A stretch of 64,000 bases of DNA from Glycine soja. Taxonomy: Eukaryota; Streptophyta; Magnoliopsida; Fabales; Fabaceae. The notes beneath the pieces are model-generated. The model did no database searches, was not told where the DNA came from, and saw only the letters and a list, made by a program, of their open reading frames with translations. Numbering within the stretch: the stretch's first letter is position 1; every line of letters begins with the position of its first letter. Below are positions 45,191 to 57,595 of the stretch, piece by piece. The position numbers and the translations under genes were made by a program. Location: contig NC_041005.1 of assembly GCF_004193775.1 (NCBI RefSeq), positions 15,967,865-16,031,864 on the forward strand, read 5' to 3'.

Positions 45191-47595
45191 TGGTAGTCAA
45201 GGTTCTGAGGCAACAAATCTCCCCCCAACAAAAGTCTTCCATGTCTCATCCTCACTTACAATGCTTTGCATTATGGCATAATCAATACTTAAGTTCCTTT
45301 TCAGAAGATATTGAGCCTGCTTATTGCCATTGCTAAAAGATTCAATCCCAATGTTGGCAAAATCTTTGTTAAGTTTGTCATAAAAACTCTTCACTCTTAC
45401 CAATTCAAACTCAACTTCTCCAAGCTTGACATTGCTCGACTTAGCATCTTCGACCACCTTAGCAATGAAAGACTTAAAATCATTAAGATACTTCTCAAGT
45501 TGGACACCTTCATCTTTAAAATGCTTAGCTTCCTCCTATAGAGATTTCTAGGATTGCTCTAGTGCTCCGACTTTAGCTTTTAATACACTTAATTTGACTA
45601 TAATTTCCTTTTTCTCCTTTTCAGATTGAGAAAGTTTAGCTTTAAGTTGCAATACCTCACCTTTCAAGCTTTTAAACTTTGCATCCTTTTCCACACCCCT
45701 TTTTGAGCTTTCTATCAAGACTATCAATCTTGATAGTTTTTTCTTCAAAAGATCAAAAGGTTGGGAACTTCCATAGGTCTTCTCACAAAATTTTATTTGC
45801 TCAAAAGCTGGAGTCATTTGCTCCACCAATGTTTTCAGACCTGTCATCACATTCCCAAAAAAGTTGCAATCATTTTTCAAACTCAAAACTTTCTTCCATT
45901 GCCCATAATTTACTAAATCACCCATGCCTTCACATTTTTTATATCTTCCCAATCCCATCCAATCTCCTCTAGGAAAGATTGTGAAAGAGGTGGAGGAGTC
46001 AGTTTCAATCACTTGGCGGTTGATTATTTTGTTGGAGGCCTCTGATTATGGATGGTCGGCATAAAAGATTTAGTCAATATCTTCTCTTTTAATTGCTTTT
46101 TTTTGGTCATCGTATCCCAACTTTCCTTGTCAACATTACCAACTTTGCTTTTCGCTAATGGAGACGCTTTACTCTGAGGAGGATCAAATGTTTTGACTTT
46201 GGAATGAGTTATGATGGCTTGAGGTTGGAGAGAAGTTGATGTGTTGGAAGAGTTGGCCCTCTTATGTTTTCTTTCAATTTTGTTTGCAAGCTTAGCAAGG
46301 ATACTCTCCATAGCAAGTCTGAAAATAGAAAAAGAATTTATAAAAAAAAATAGGAGGAAGACCAAGATAGAAGAATGGCAGAAATTTGATCTACAAACAT
46401 TTGAAAACACAACACAAACCTATTTTACTATCATAGTTCTTCGGGGGAGTCTCAACCAAAAAAATTGTTGGGATAAGGTCATTGTGCACCTTCACAACAA
46501 CTTTGATGCGGTCAAAATAGGCTATTTTTTGAATTTTTTTCTGCATGGGTGTAATAATTTTTCTCAGGAGTATAATATCCCCTACTCCAGTAAAAAGGAA
46601 AAAAGGAGATATGTTCCCATCGTTCACAAAGAAAATCGTATCCCAGGTTTGTTTCAATGGTCACAGGAACAATTATTTGTCCTTAACACCTTTGTATGAC
46701 TCATCAAAAGCAATGAACAAGGAATGCTAAATACGATTGTGAAGAATTAAGGAAGAGTTCTCATTTTTTGATACATGAGGAGTAAAGAAAAAATAAAAAG
46801 TCCTGATAAAAGTTCTAGTAACCTCTTTGAAACTCAGTTAAAGGAAGTTGAATTCCTAAGTCCTTGAAAAATGCAAGATACATAAGCAGAAAATCATTAT
46901 AAGCATATGCTTGTTCAGAAGTTCTAGTAACCTCTTTCCCAATGTCTTTTGTTTGTCCCTGTGAACACATTCTACCATCATTCGCAGAGGAGCAAATTAC
47001 CCAACCTTCGTGGCCACCCTGCTTATTAATGTTGAAGGGACTTTCTAGCAAATCAACAATACTGTTTTCATCCAGGAAAAACTGAATCTCAAGCACTTTT
47101 GGGTCGACCCAATCTGTTCGACTAACCTCTTGAGAGAAATAACCAATGGCCTCTTCTTTGATAACCTTTTTGGTTATCCTAGAATTTTTGTCCATTTCTT
47201 TGTCAAAAATAGAATCAAAACATGGCAAGTTAGTAGAAGACGAATTAAAAGGACTCGTTGTGTGAGGATGGGGTTTACTTCGAAATAATTCAGGATTCTC
47301 TAAAAAGATTAATGCATTGGGGTTTTCTATATAGGCTAATTCATATTCAATAATGTCTTCAAGTGATAGAGGTTGTTTCAAAGATAGTAAATGATTAAAG
47401 CATTTTTTTTCATTAATCTACCCTAATAACTCCTCGATTCGTTACAATAAAAATACCCTTGGAGGAGTTAAATTTGGTCCCCTCCTTGAAAATAGAAGAA
47501 ACCCTTTTTCCCAAAAAGGGTACAAGTCGATTCCACCCAAAGTCAGTTCCTTTTGCCCTCGCTAGTAACTTGGTATTGGGAAGCAAAATTTGCAC
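45190..47595 (-). pseudogene. Minus-strand gypsy-type ORF remnant with coiled coil
   Basis: Pieces in minus-strand order begin at 47595-47413 (LLPNTKLLARAKGTDFGW), then 47381-46815 (SLEDIIEYELAYIENP, RTDWVDPKVLEIQFF, YAYNDFLLMYLAFFKDLGIQ, LPLTEFQRGY). Next are 46657-46391 and 46410-46024, the latter with a lysine- and serine-rich linker. Last are 46012-45548 with a heptad-like coiled coil (KSLKGEVLQLKAKLSQSEKE) and 45457-45197. The FFKDLGIQLPLTEFQ motif and the coiled-coil C-terminus resemble the putative gypsy-type transposon domain family (PF04195), as I recall it. No gag or pol was found next to it. Many frame breaks show it is dead. The family call is tentative. Confidence 0.5.
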
Positions 47596-47644
47596 CTTGT
47601 ATTTGACGAGGAACTAGTTTACTTTCATCTATATTACAACTTGT

Positions 47645-48399
47645 CTGTAATCGATTACCAGTAACAGAACTAAAGAAATTCAAATTGAAAAGTCATGACT
47701 TCTCATTACATAACTGTGTAATCAATTACCAAAGAACTGTAATCAATTACCAGTGAGGATTTTTTAAAACATTACTCTGAAAAGTCACATCCCTTCATCA
47801 GTTTTTGAAAATCCACCAAGGGCCTATAAATATGTGACTTATCTACAAAAATCTTCAGAAATTCTCAAAACCTTATTGTCTTATTCTCTCATAAAAAAAT
47901 CATTGGCCAAACACTTGCAAATCATTTGAGTATTCTTCTAAGAACTTCAACTTGTATTATTTTCTCTAAAAGAGAGATAAACATCTATACTTTCTGAAAA
48001 AGAATTGTTATGATAAAGAGATTGTTTGTCTCTTGAATTGTGAGAATCCTAAACACAAGGGAGAGGGATCCCTAGGTGGTTTAGAAGCTGTAAAACAGTT
48101 TTACCAGGATAATGGAAATCTCAAGTGGGTTGCTTAAGGACTAGATGTAAGCACGGGAAGTGGGCGAACCAGTATAAATCAAGTTTGCAATTCTCTCTTC
48201 CTATATCTCATTTATTTTATTGCAATCAATTTTGACTTGCACGTTTAAAGAACATCAATTAAATTGATTGTTGTTTCTTCTTCTGCATTTTAAATCCATC
48301 ATATATCTTTTAAAGAGGGGATTAAAATTTGTTTGTGGGAAAATTTTAAAACTTAATTCACCCCCCCCCTCTTAAGTTATTGAGGCCACTTGTCCAACA
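47645..48399 (+). repeat. 5'-truncated copia LTR with primer site
   Basis: It shares the TAATCGATTACCAG pairs and the GCACGGG..GAACCAGTATAAA segment (48150-48178) with the solo LTRs, and is closest to the copy at 19307. It ends TGTCCAACA at 48399, followed by GGTATCAAAGCTTG (primer site for initiator methionine tRNA, one or two changes). The first 250 or so bases of the LTR are missing. This copy is the key to the orientation and class of the whole family. Confidence 0.88.
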
Positions 48400-48452
48400 A
48401 GCGGTATCAAAGCTTGATTCTTGTATAAAGTTTAGAAACTTCAAGAATAATT

Positions 48453-48616
48453 ATGATCTCATCAAACTTTCTATTTCCTGAAGGAAACTCCATTAATAGG
48501 CCTCCTATATTTAATGGTGTGGGTTATCATTACTGGAAAATCCGTATGCAAATCTTCATAGAGGTTATAGATTTAAACATCTGGGAAGTCATTGAAATCG
48601 GTCCTTACATCCCTAC
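48453..48616 (+). pseudogene. Start of copia gag (SIRE-like), cut off
   Basis: From ATG 48453 the frame reads MISSNFLFPEGNSINRPPIF, then NGVGYHYWKIRMQIFIEVID, then LNIWEVIEIGPYIPT. This is the beginning of a UBN2-type copia gag as in SIRE-like elements. After about 54 codons it is interrupted at 48617 by the 3' end of an Ogre-type LTR in reverse orientation. The rest of this copia element is not found in the window and may lie beyond the right edge. Confidence 0.88.
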
Positions 48617-50697
48617 TGTCACAACCTACCCTTCGGCAGGAGGGCCACGTGGGGCTCACGGGTGCGTCTTCCAAGGGAGGAAGGCGCGCGAAGTCGCCAC
48701 CAACGTTTATTCGAGGAAAACGTCGAAAAAACTGGAAAGGTGTGGCCTACGAACTTTAATCGTGAAAGGTTCGGGAGTTGTTTTTACGCACGGGGAAGGT
48801 ATTAGCATCCCACATGTCCATCACAAGGGACGACAACCTTTAATCAAGTGTGCGAATATGACTTCAAAATGTTTTATTTTCCCTTTTTTATGTCTTTTTG
48901 TGTTTTTATGCTTTTTATGTTTTTAATTTTGGTGTGGTCGACAAGGGTGTTTCCCTCGCTCCTACGTATCCTCAATTGCGATGAAAAAATCAAACCTACG
49001 TAGTTCTTTCAGAACTAAACATTGGTTAAGTTGTTTTTATCTTTTTCGTAAGATATATTTTAACCGAACAAAAGGTCATTTAAGGCGTTGGACCAGTAAA
49101 CGATCTTTTGATTTTGAAAGGAGAGAAGCGTTAAGGCGTTGGACCATTAACGATCTCTTGGTTTTTTGAAAGTAGAGAAACGTTAAGGCGTTGGACCATT
49201 AACGATCTCTTGGGGTGGTCGACAAAAGCGGGGCTTTTGCTCCTACGTATCCTCAATTGCGATGAGGAAATCAGACCTACGTAGTTCTTGCAAAAGCGGT
49301 AAAGTTATGTGTTGATTTTATGCTTTTGAATCGTCCACGTTAACCGATAAAAGCAAAGAGGACTGTTTAAGGCATTGGACCTTAAAACGGTTTTGAGTGA
49401 CTTTTGCGGACGAAACTTGATTTGTGAGTTGATTTTAGCCTTAGTTTCACTTTGGTTATTAATCAATTCATTCAAGGAAACTTCCAAAGAAAAACGTCCG
49501 ATTGATTTTTTTGATTATTTTATTCAAAGACATTTTGATTATTTTATTATTATTATTCAAGATATTTTGATTATTTTATTATTATTTTTCCTTTTTTTGG
49601 TTTAACCGTGGTTACAGCGTGAACGATCGGTAAGATTTTGTTTTAACAATGACTAAACGAGATTACAACACAAACGATCGGTTGAAATTCACTTTATCAT
49701 TTATTAGGTGAGAAAACGGCTTAAATAAACAGTAAAAAGCTCGTTAAAGCAGAAGAAAAGAAAACTGAAAGTAAGCGAAATTCAAGTGAAAGTACACAAA
49801 ACAAGTAGGGACCACTAAGGGTGCATAGAATGAATTGAAATATTCGATTTCGGGAACTTATCGGTTGAAGACTGAAGAACGACGAAGAATGAACGAAGAA
49901 TGGTGAAGAATGATGAAAAATGATGAAGAATTTCCATTAAATCGCTTACAGAAGCGTTACAGAAGCACTTTGACTCAATTTTTCTTCACGAAAACGTGTT
50001 TTTTTGCCCAAAATAGCCAAAATGCATAGCTTAGGGGTCATGAATATTTTGAAACAGCCTCCCCTCCCATATTTATAGGGAAAGAGGGAGGTGCTTGCCG
50101 CCCAGAGGCTTCTCGAGGAAGATTTCTAAGCGCACCCCAATTACTAAGTTCACCCAACTTTTCGTACTTTACGGCAAAGTTACGGAAGTGTTTTGGATTT
50201 GATTTTCATCTTTTTTTCTATTCCCTTTCACCAATGTTAAGTGAAATATGCTTACCTAAGGTTTTCGGAAATTTTACGGAAGCATTAAGGAAGCCACTGA
50301 AGCCCCGGAAACCATTTTTCAAAAACGTGGAGGAGCTTGCCGCCCAGTTGCTTCCTCCTTAAGCAACCCAACTTCCAAAATGTTCCGGAAGGGCCTAGAT
50401 TCGAATTTCTATTTGCATCCCTATCTTGATAAGTTCACCCCCCCTCCCATTTTTGTGTTTTTGGCTGTTTTCTTTCCGAAATCTCACGAAACTTTACGGA
50501 TTTCGTAACGACATCCATTTTCTTTCCAAAATGTTTACGAAACTTTACGGATTGCGCAACAATGCTTGTTTTTTCCTTCCGGAATGTTGCGAAACTTTAC
50601 AAATTACAAAACGATGAGTGTTTAAACATTTTGAGGCGGTCAAGCAAAAGTCGCATGCCAACAAACAAAGGTCCCCGGACGAAATTAGGGTATCACA
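48617..50697 (-). repeat. Ogre-type LTR, minus orientation (3' LTR), 2081 bp
   Basis: On the minus strand it runs from TGATACCCTAATTTCGTCC (at 50697) to GGTAGGTTGTGACA (at 48617). Its neighbour at 50698-50711 is, on the minus strand, the purine tract AGAGGGGCAACTG, which identifies it as the 3' LTR of a minus-strand element inserted in the copia gag. Repeats of aaggcgttggacc with ttaacgatctctt occur at 49083-49210. The rest of this element would lie beyond the plus-strand Ogre that interrupts it. Confidence 0.85.
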
Positions 50698-50912
50698 GTT
50701 GCCCCTCTATACTTATCTTTTATTGGAGATAAAAGCAAAGTAAAGATAAGACACTAATTTCGTTCGAGCGGAACATCATTCGGCCGATCAATATCCCAAC
50801 CGGCGGGACCGGTCATTCAGAAAGAAAAGAAAAGACATCAGAAGCGTCAACAAAACTTCAGTGTCTTGAAAGCGATAAAATGGGAAAACCACGACGTTTC
50901 CACACGCTATCT
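50698..50912 (-). other. 3' end of the minus-strand Ogre interior with polypurine tract
   Basis: About 215 bases of the minus element's 3' untranslated region survive between the two LTRs. The purine tract is at 50698-50711. A plus-oriented LTR begins at about 50913. Confidence 0.7.
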
Positions 50913-52932
50913 CGCACACCCTCATTTCGTCTGGGGACCATCTGTTTGGTGGGATGCGACCTTTGCATGACCGCTTCGAGGAACTTGACACCCATCGTTA
51001 GGTAATCCGTGAAGTTCCATGACATGTCGAGAGTCGAAAGGAAACATTATTGCGCAATCCGTAAAGTTTCGTAACATTCCAGAAGTCAAAGAGGGGATGG
51101 TTGCGTAATCCGTAAAGCTTCGTGACATTACGGAAAGAAAACAAGTATTGTTATGTAATCCGTAAGGTTCCGTAACGTTACGAAAAAAGAATCAGCAAAA
51201 AGGCGGGCAAAGGGGGTGTATTTAGTAAACTAGGGGTGTAAATAGCAATTCGAGTCTAGGCCCATCTAGAACATTTTGAAAGTTGGGTTGCTTAAGGAGG
51301 AAGCAACTGGGCGACAAGCTCCTCCACGTTTTTGAAAAATGGTTTTCGTAGCTTCCGTAATGCTTCTGTAAAGTTTCCGAAAACCTTGGGTAAGCATATT
51401 TCACTTAACATTGGTGAACGGGAAGAGAAAAAATAAGAAAGTTAAGTTATATATGCTTCCGTAAGGCTTCCGTAACTTTTCCGTAAAATACGAAAAGGGG
51501 GGTGAACTGAGTAATTCGGGTGCGCTTAGAAATCTTCTTCATTAAGTCTCTAGGCGGTAAGCACCTCTGTTTTTCCCTATGAATAGGGGAGGGGGCTGTT
51601 TCAAAAAATACTCATCACCCCTTAGCTATGAATTTCGGCTATTTTGTGAAAAAAAATTGTTTCCGTGAAGAAAATCCAAGCCGAGGTGCTTCCGTAACGC
51701 TTCCGAGACGTTTCCGTAAGCAATTCCGTGAAGGTTTTTCGTCGTTCTTCACCGTTCTTCATCCGTTCTTCATTTGTTCTTCATTCTTCAACGGGTAAGT
51801 TATCAAATCCGAGACTTTCAATTCATTTCTTGTTTTTTAGCTTTCATCTTCATTTTGCTTATTTTCAGTTTTCTTTTGATCCATTTTTAACGTGCTTTAA
51901 CTGTTTATTTAAGTCTTTTTCTCACCTAATAAATGATAAAATGAATTTCAACCGATCATTTGCGTTGTAATCTCGTTTAATCACTGTTAAAACAAAATCT
52001 AACCGATCATTCACGTTGTAATCTCGGTTAAACCAAAAAAAGCAAAATAATAATAAAATAATCAAAATATCTTGAAAAATAATAATAAAATAATCAAAAT
52101 ATATTTGAATAAAATAATCAAAAAAATCAATCGGACGTTTTTCTTTGGAAGTTTCCTTGGATCAATTGACTAATAACCAGAGTGAAACTAAGGCTAAAAT
52201 CAATTCACTAATCAAGCTTTGTCCGCAAAAAATCACTAAAAACCGTTTTAAGGTCCAATGCCTTAAACGATCCTCTTTGCTTTTATCGGTTAACATGGAC
52301 CGTTCAAAAGCATAAAATCAACATGTAACTTTACCGCTTTTGTGAGAACTATGTAGGTATAATTTTCTCTTTGATGGAGGATACGTAGGAGCAAAAGCCC
52401 CACTTTTGTCGACCTCGTAAGATGGTTAGAGGTCCAACGCCTTAGCTTTCTCACCAAGTAAAATGGATCATTTTAAGGTCCAACGCCTTAAATGACCACC
52501 TTCCAAGTAAAAAGAATCGCTTGATTCGCCCCTTTTGAAAGAACTACATAGGTCTGATTTCCTTATCACAATTGAGGAATACATAGAAGCAAGGGAAACA
52601 CCCTTGTCGACCACAAAAAGATAAAAAATATAAAAAGCATAAAAACACAAAAAGACATGTAAAAGGGAAAATAACACAATTTGAAGTCATCTTTGCACAC
52701 TCGAATAAAGGTTGTCGTCCCTTGTGACGGACGCATGGGGTGCTAATACCTTCCCCGTGCGTAAATACAACTCCCGAACCTTTCACACTTAAAGTTCATA
52801 GACCACGTCTTTCCGGTTTTTTCGACGTTTCCCTCGAATAAACATTGGTGGCGACTCCGCGCATCTTCCTCCCATGGAAGACGCACCCGTGAGCCCTCAC
52901 GTCGCCCTCCCGCCGAAGTGTAGGTTGCGACA
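50913..52932 (+). repeat. Ogre-type 5' LTR, plus orientation, about 2.0 kb
   Basis: It begins near 50913 (mutated start, cacaccctcatttcgtctgg, matching the reverse of the minus copy) and ends GGTTGCGACA at 52932. It is homologous along its length to 48617-50697 in inverse orientation, so the two form a large imperfect inverted repeat with a spacer near 200 bases. A probable promoter region is around 51580 (tatgaataggggagggg, where the minus copy has tatttataggg). The exact start is uncertain because the first bases are mutated. Confidence 0.83.
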
Positions 52933-52934
52933 GT

Positions 52935-52953
52935 TGGCGACTCCACTGGGGAC
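52935..52953 (+). promoter_or_regulatory. Ogre-type primer-binding site
   Basis: TGGCGACTCCACTGGGGAC starts two bases after the LTR end and is the standard primer site of Ogre/Tat elements. Confidence 0.9.
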
Positions 52954-54601
52954 TATTGTTAGAGAGTTAGGCCAATCAATCAGTGTGTTTTCCTTACTAT
53001 GACTTCCCTTTTGTTCTTTTTCTTTGTCTTTTTTTTCTTATGTTCTTGTATATATAAACTCTTTTGATGCTTTTAGTGTGTTTTAAAATATATGCATGAG
53101 GTAAATATTTATTCATTTGATGCACACAAACACCAACACTATTTGCACACACGGTGAGTTGAAAAGGGGCCCTATACTCGGGTCCATGGGAACATAAGGA
53201 GTGGAGGTGAATCTGTGGTCATGCTAGGTCTTTGACTTGCTTGATTACAGTGAACCCTCATCTAGAGTTTTTCTCTTTGATAACATATTATTGCTAGTAG
53301 TCCCTACTGCCGTAATATGTTCTTCGAAGGGGATGATACCTCAAGGGACCATCAAGAAAGATATGACCACCTTGGGAATTATCATTAAAAGGCCTTTTGG
53401 TTCCTCCCGTGTAGGTCCCTAAAATAGGGGCACGGAGCAAACACGTTGCGTGCTGTTTTAAACACTGCCATGCATGTAGTCCTAAATGTCATGTACGCCT
53501 TTGCTTGTAATTATTTGTGGATATTGTCATACTATGTGCATCCCCGTGTTTTGCTTTTGCGCGTCTACATCATGTCGTCACGCACGCGTTGTATGTTGGT
53601 CTTGTCTTTTGTCGTGGGAAGCCGGAAGATCCATATCACCTTCTTAAACTGCACACATGGGGCACTGCAGCCCCAAATGCGCAAGTAAGAAGAGATAATT
53701 TTCCGGGCCCTCGTGTCTGTAAATGCATTCATATCATGCATCGCATAAGCATCTCTTCATGGCATCATAATGAACATATTGTTCCTGCATTTGTCCGTTA
53801 TCATATTCCAGCATCACATTTTGCATGAGTCATTGCATCATCATGCATATGCGTTCAACATACTTTTTGTTCTACAAACTGCATACCTTTTGTTTTCATG
53901 TTTGCTCATGCATGATCCTTGCATTTTCCTCTGCAAAACAAAAACAAAAAGGGAAGCATGAAAATTCATGATGCATTCTTAGTTGCATATATTTGGTACC
54001 ATGAGCCAACCATGTTGGGATCATAAACCTGTTTCACTTAAAAACAAAATGATTGAACATGGTACCTAATGCATGGTTAACTAGGAAATGATGTTTCTTC
54101 GGGCATCTCAATTTCATAATTACATTTTCCATGCATAGCTTAAAGTATGCCCGAGTCATTCATCCCTATGAAATGTTGTTAAAGTATTGGCGATCAGAAT
54201 TGCCATTCCTTGGATTATAGGGTTGAACCAAGCTCATGCTTTTACGAAAAGGTTCATCAAGTCAAGTTGAAATATGGAAGTAACCATCTTGCAAAAATTG
54301 GGGCAAAAGATGGATCAAGTTACATCACTGCTTCGTCTACTGCCAAACACATTTAGGATTGTTGATGTCCTTGTTACTTCCAGTTTCACCTTGACAAAGA
54401 TGCCATGGACCATGTTGAAAATCTAAATTGATTCAACCCCATGTCCTGCACAAAAATTCGCAATACTATGCATCATTCGCATACATCCGTGCTTTTCATT
54501 GGTTGCATTCTTTCCTTGAAAAAAAAAGAACTTAATCATTGTTATCAAAAAGAAAAGAACACGCTTTACGGCGCCCTTACCAAACCCGTGCTAGAGCTAG
54601 A
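52954..54601 (+). other. Leader of the plus-strand Ogre-type element
   Basis: No coding sequence was recognised in these 1.65 kb, and no DUF7745-type ORF is present here. The stretch has many atgcat-type motifs (53690-54000). It is probably untranslated leader before gag. Confidence 0.6.
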
Positions 54602-56345
54602 GTAATGGGTGAAGTAGAGGAGGTGCAAGAGCAGATGAAGGCCGACATGGAGGCCATGAAAGAGCAAATGGCCACAATGATGGAGGCCATGATGAGCATG
54701 AAGAAGATAATGGAAGCCAATGCGGTTGCAGTTTCCGCTACCAGGGCTGTTGCTAAGGTGAACCCGATGCCTCCATTTGATCTCAACCAAATGAATCATC
54801 CAACCTCAGATATGGTGGGCAAAGATTTGGGAAGTACGGACGACCCCATGATGTGCAAATTCAAAACAAGCACGCCTTCCCGCCATATGGCTTGCCTCCC
54901 AACTATACGTCACCCAATGTGGCGTACACTCCCAATGAGAATGTCAATAACTCCACTCCTATACCCATTGAGAGCTAACAACCCCAAACTGATCATGCAC
55001 ATGTCTCTTAAACTGTGGGGGAGACACATGAAATTCCCCACCACAATCTAGCCGACTTCGAGCCTTGCCTCGGATATGCCACTAAAGGGCAAGCAGTTGG
55101 TGGTATACCCCTGCAAAACACTTTGGAGGGCCCTCAATATCACCCATAACTACACCTCTTGCATTTCACAACAAGTAAAAACCCTCAGGCTATGGCAAAA
55201 ATGGGAAAGTTGGATCATCTAGAGGAAAGGCTCAGGGCCATTGAAGGAGGCAAAGATTATGCCTTTGCTAACCTAGAAGAGTTGTTCCTAGTACCCAATA
55301 TCATCACCCCTCCCAAGTTCAAGGTGTTGGACTTTGACAAGTACAAGGGGACTACTTGCCCCAAGAACCATCTAAAGATGTATTGTCGGAAGATGGGGCA
55401 TACGCAACAGATGAGGAACTGCTGATACATTTCTTCCAAGAAAGTCTTACTAGGGTAGTTGTTACCTGGTACACTAACTTGGAACCTTCCCAAGTCCATT
55501 CTTGGAAGGACCTAATGGTTGCCTTCGTTAGGCAGTGTCAGTACAATTCTGATATGGCTCCGGATAGGATGCAACTACAGGACATGTGCAAAAAGGGGCA
55601 TGAATTTTTCAAGGAATACGCCCAAAGGGGGAGGGATCTGGCAGCCCAAGTGTTTCCTTTAATGACGAAGAAAGAAATAATAACAATGATAGTAGACATA
55701 TTACTAGTGTTCTATTATGGAAAATGGTGGGTTACACACCTTCAAGCTTTACGGATTTGGTCTTCGCCATCGAAAGGATCAAAATGGGTTTGAAAAGAGG
55801 AAAATTTAAAATCATCCTGCTTGGACGAATGAGAAAACTGGGGCAAATGAAGAGGCTGAGAATGAAGGAGAAACCCATGCTGCCTTTCCTACATGGAAAA
55901 ATCCCCACCAGCTCAACAACATCATTACTTAGCCAATATCAGCCCTTCTCATTACCCACCACCCAATTATCCACAAAGGTCATCCCTGAATCAACAACAA
56001 AACCCACCTACCACACAACCAATGCTAAGCACCACCTTTAGCACGATCCAAAACACCGACCAAGGAACGAATTTTGCAGCAAAAAACTTGTAGAATTCAC
56101 CCCAATTCTGGTGTCCTATGCTAACTTGCTCCCTTATCTACTTGATAATGCAATGGTAGCCATAACCACTGCTAGGTTTTCTCAACCTCCATTTTTTCGA
56201 GGATACGACTTGAACGCAACATGTGCTTATCATGGAGGAGTTCCGGGGCATTCCATTGAGAATTGTATGGCCCTGAAGCATAAATCTAATTGATGCGGGC
56301 TGGCTAAAATTTGAGGAGAATCGCTTGTGAATCTTAACATTGACA
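54602..56345 (+). pseudogene. Ogre/Tat-type gag, several frameshifts
   Basis: The N-terminus at about 54605 reads MGEVEEVQEQMKADMEAMKE, a methionine-rich coiled coil common to Tat-lineage gag. After a frame change come LDHLEERLRAIEGGKDYAFA, NLEELFLVPNIITPPKFKVL, DFDKYKGTTCPKNHLKMYCR. Another shift leads to ATDEELLIHFFQESLTRVVV, TWYTNLEPSQVHSWKDLMVA, FVRQCQYNSDMAPDRMQLQD and KEYAQRGRDLAAQV. A later segment has FFRGYDLNATCAYHGGVPGH and SIENCMALKHK, the zinc-knuckle-like region, then LIDAGWL in another frame. At least four frame breaks make it a pseudogene. Protease and RT are not found downstream within the window. Confidence 0.85.
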
Positions 56346-57595
56346 AGTGACACCACACATGGGGCAATTTGGAAAGCTGTTGTTAGATGTCTCTAATGAC
56401 TCATCAAGATTTTCAAGTTTATGCCATTATTAATCACAGTTACAACGCTAAATAAAATGGATAGATTTGACATCTTTGTCCCTCATCCTCTCATAATTAC
56501 ATCTTTGCTTCTACTGGAATATGGGTGCGAGCCATTGATTTGTTTGCTCAAACGACCTGCGCTCCTGAGTGTTGACTTCCAAGACCGTTCAATCAGAGAT
56601 TACTCGTCTTGCACGTTGGTGGGGGTGCCGTAAAACAACAAGTAAAGTTCAAAACAAGTAAGTTTCAAAATAAAAGAAAAAAAAAACATTTGATTGACTG
56701 TGTTTTCAAGTAAAAATATAGACATTTATGTGACCTCATTTTATCATTCCGGAAAGTTTGTCTTTTTAGAGAGAAGTGAGTTATCAAGAATAGGAGTCAT
56801 TTGACTTAATCTGTCAATTGAAAAATCCTTCAACTATTTCTCGTCCTTGAAAAATTCTTTTCGCGAGAATCAATCGCTTCTTTCATTCTTCCTTGCTATA
56901 AGGTTGTGAAAACAAGACAACGATTGATACCTCAAAGCCCTAAACTGGGGCAATGAGGGGCACCATGCATAAACCTCAATCAAACCTAGAGGCAGTTCTC
57001 ACCCAATAGGTTCCCTGCTACAAGGTCATGACGAAAGACAACGATTGGTACCTCAAAGCCTTACACTGGGGCAATGAAGGGCACCGTGTATGAGCCTCAA
57101 GTGAACATAGGGGCCGATCAAAAGTTCTCACCCATCGATGTTTTTAAACAAAAAAAAAGGGACAAACCCTAGGATTTCAATGGATTGATTAAACATCAAA
57201 CGACTCCATTGCCGTCACTCCAAAATGGTAAAGTGACTAAATCAAACAGAACACACACTCTGAGGGAGTTCCCGGAGAGATTTGCAAAAGATAGGATAAG
57301 GTTGCATGAATTATCACCTCTTTCAAAAGGACAGTCAATCTGTGTTTTCCAAAAAAAATTTAAATCAAAATCAAAATCACAAAATAGGGAAAGAATGTCA
57401 TGAACATCGAACAACTTTCCATTACATTGCATTGTTTCAAATGAAGTCCGCATTTACCAAATTTCACGACAAAGGTTGCATGCATCTGCATCCCTAAAAA
57501 TCATGTTAACTACATAGATTTCCTACATCTAATGTCCAATCTTGTGAATTTGGGATGACCGGCCCTCTCGATGAGTCAATCTCTTGCTTTCTCAT
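56346..57595 (+). repeat. Ogre interior downstream of gag with a tandem repeat
   Basis: No protease or polymerase motifs were recognised. A unit with acaacgattg(a/g)tacctcaaag and ctggggcaatgaggggcacc occurs at about 56917 and again at about 57037, a period near 120 bases. The stretch ends at the CTCAT duplication of the solo LTR. The continuation right of that LTR starts aagggtggaccct. Confidence 0.6.
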
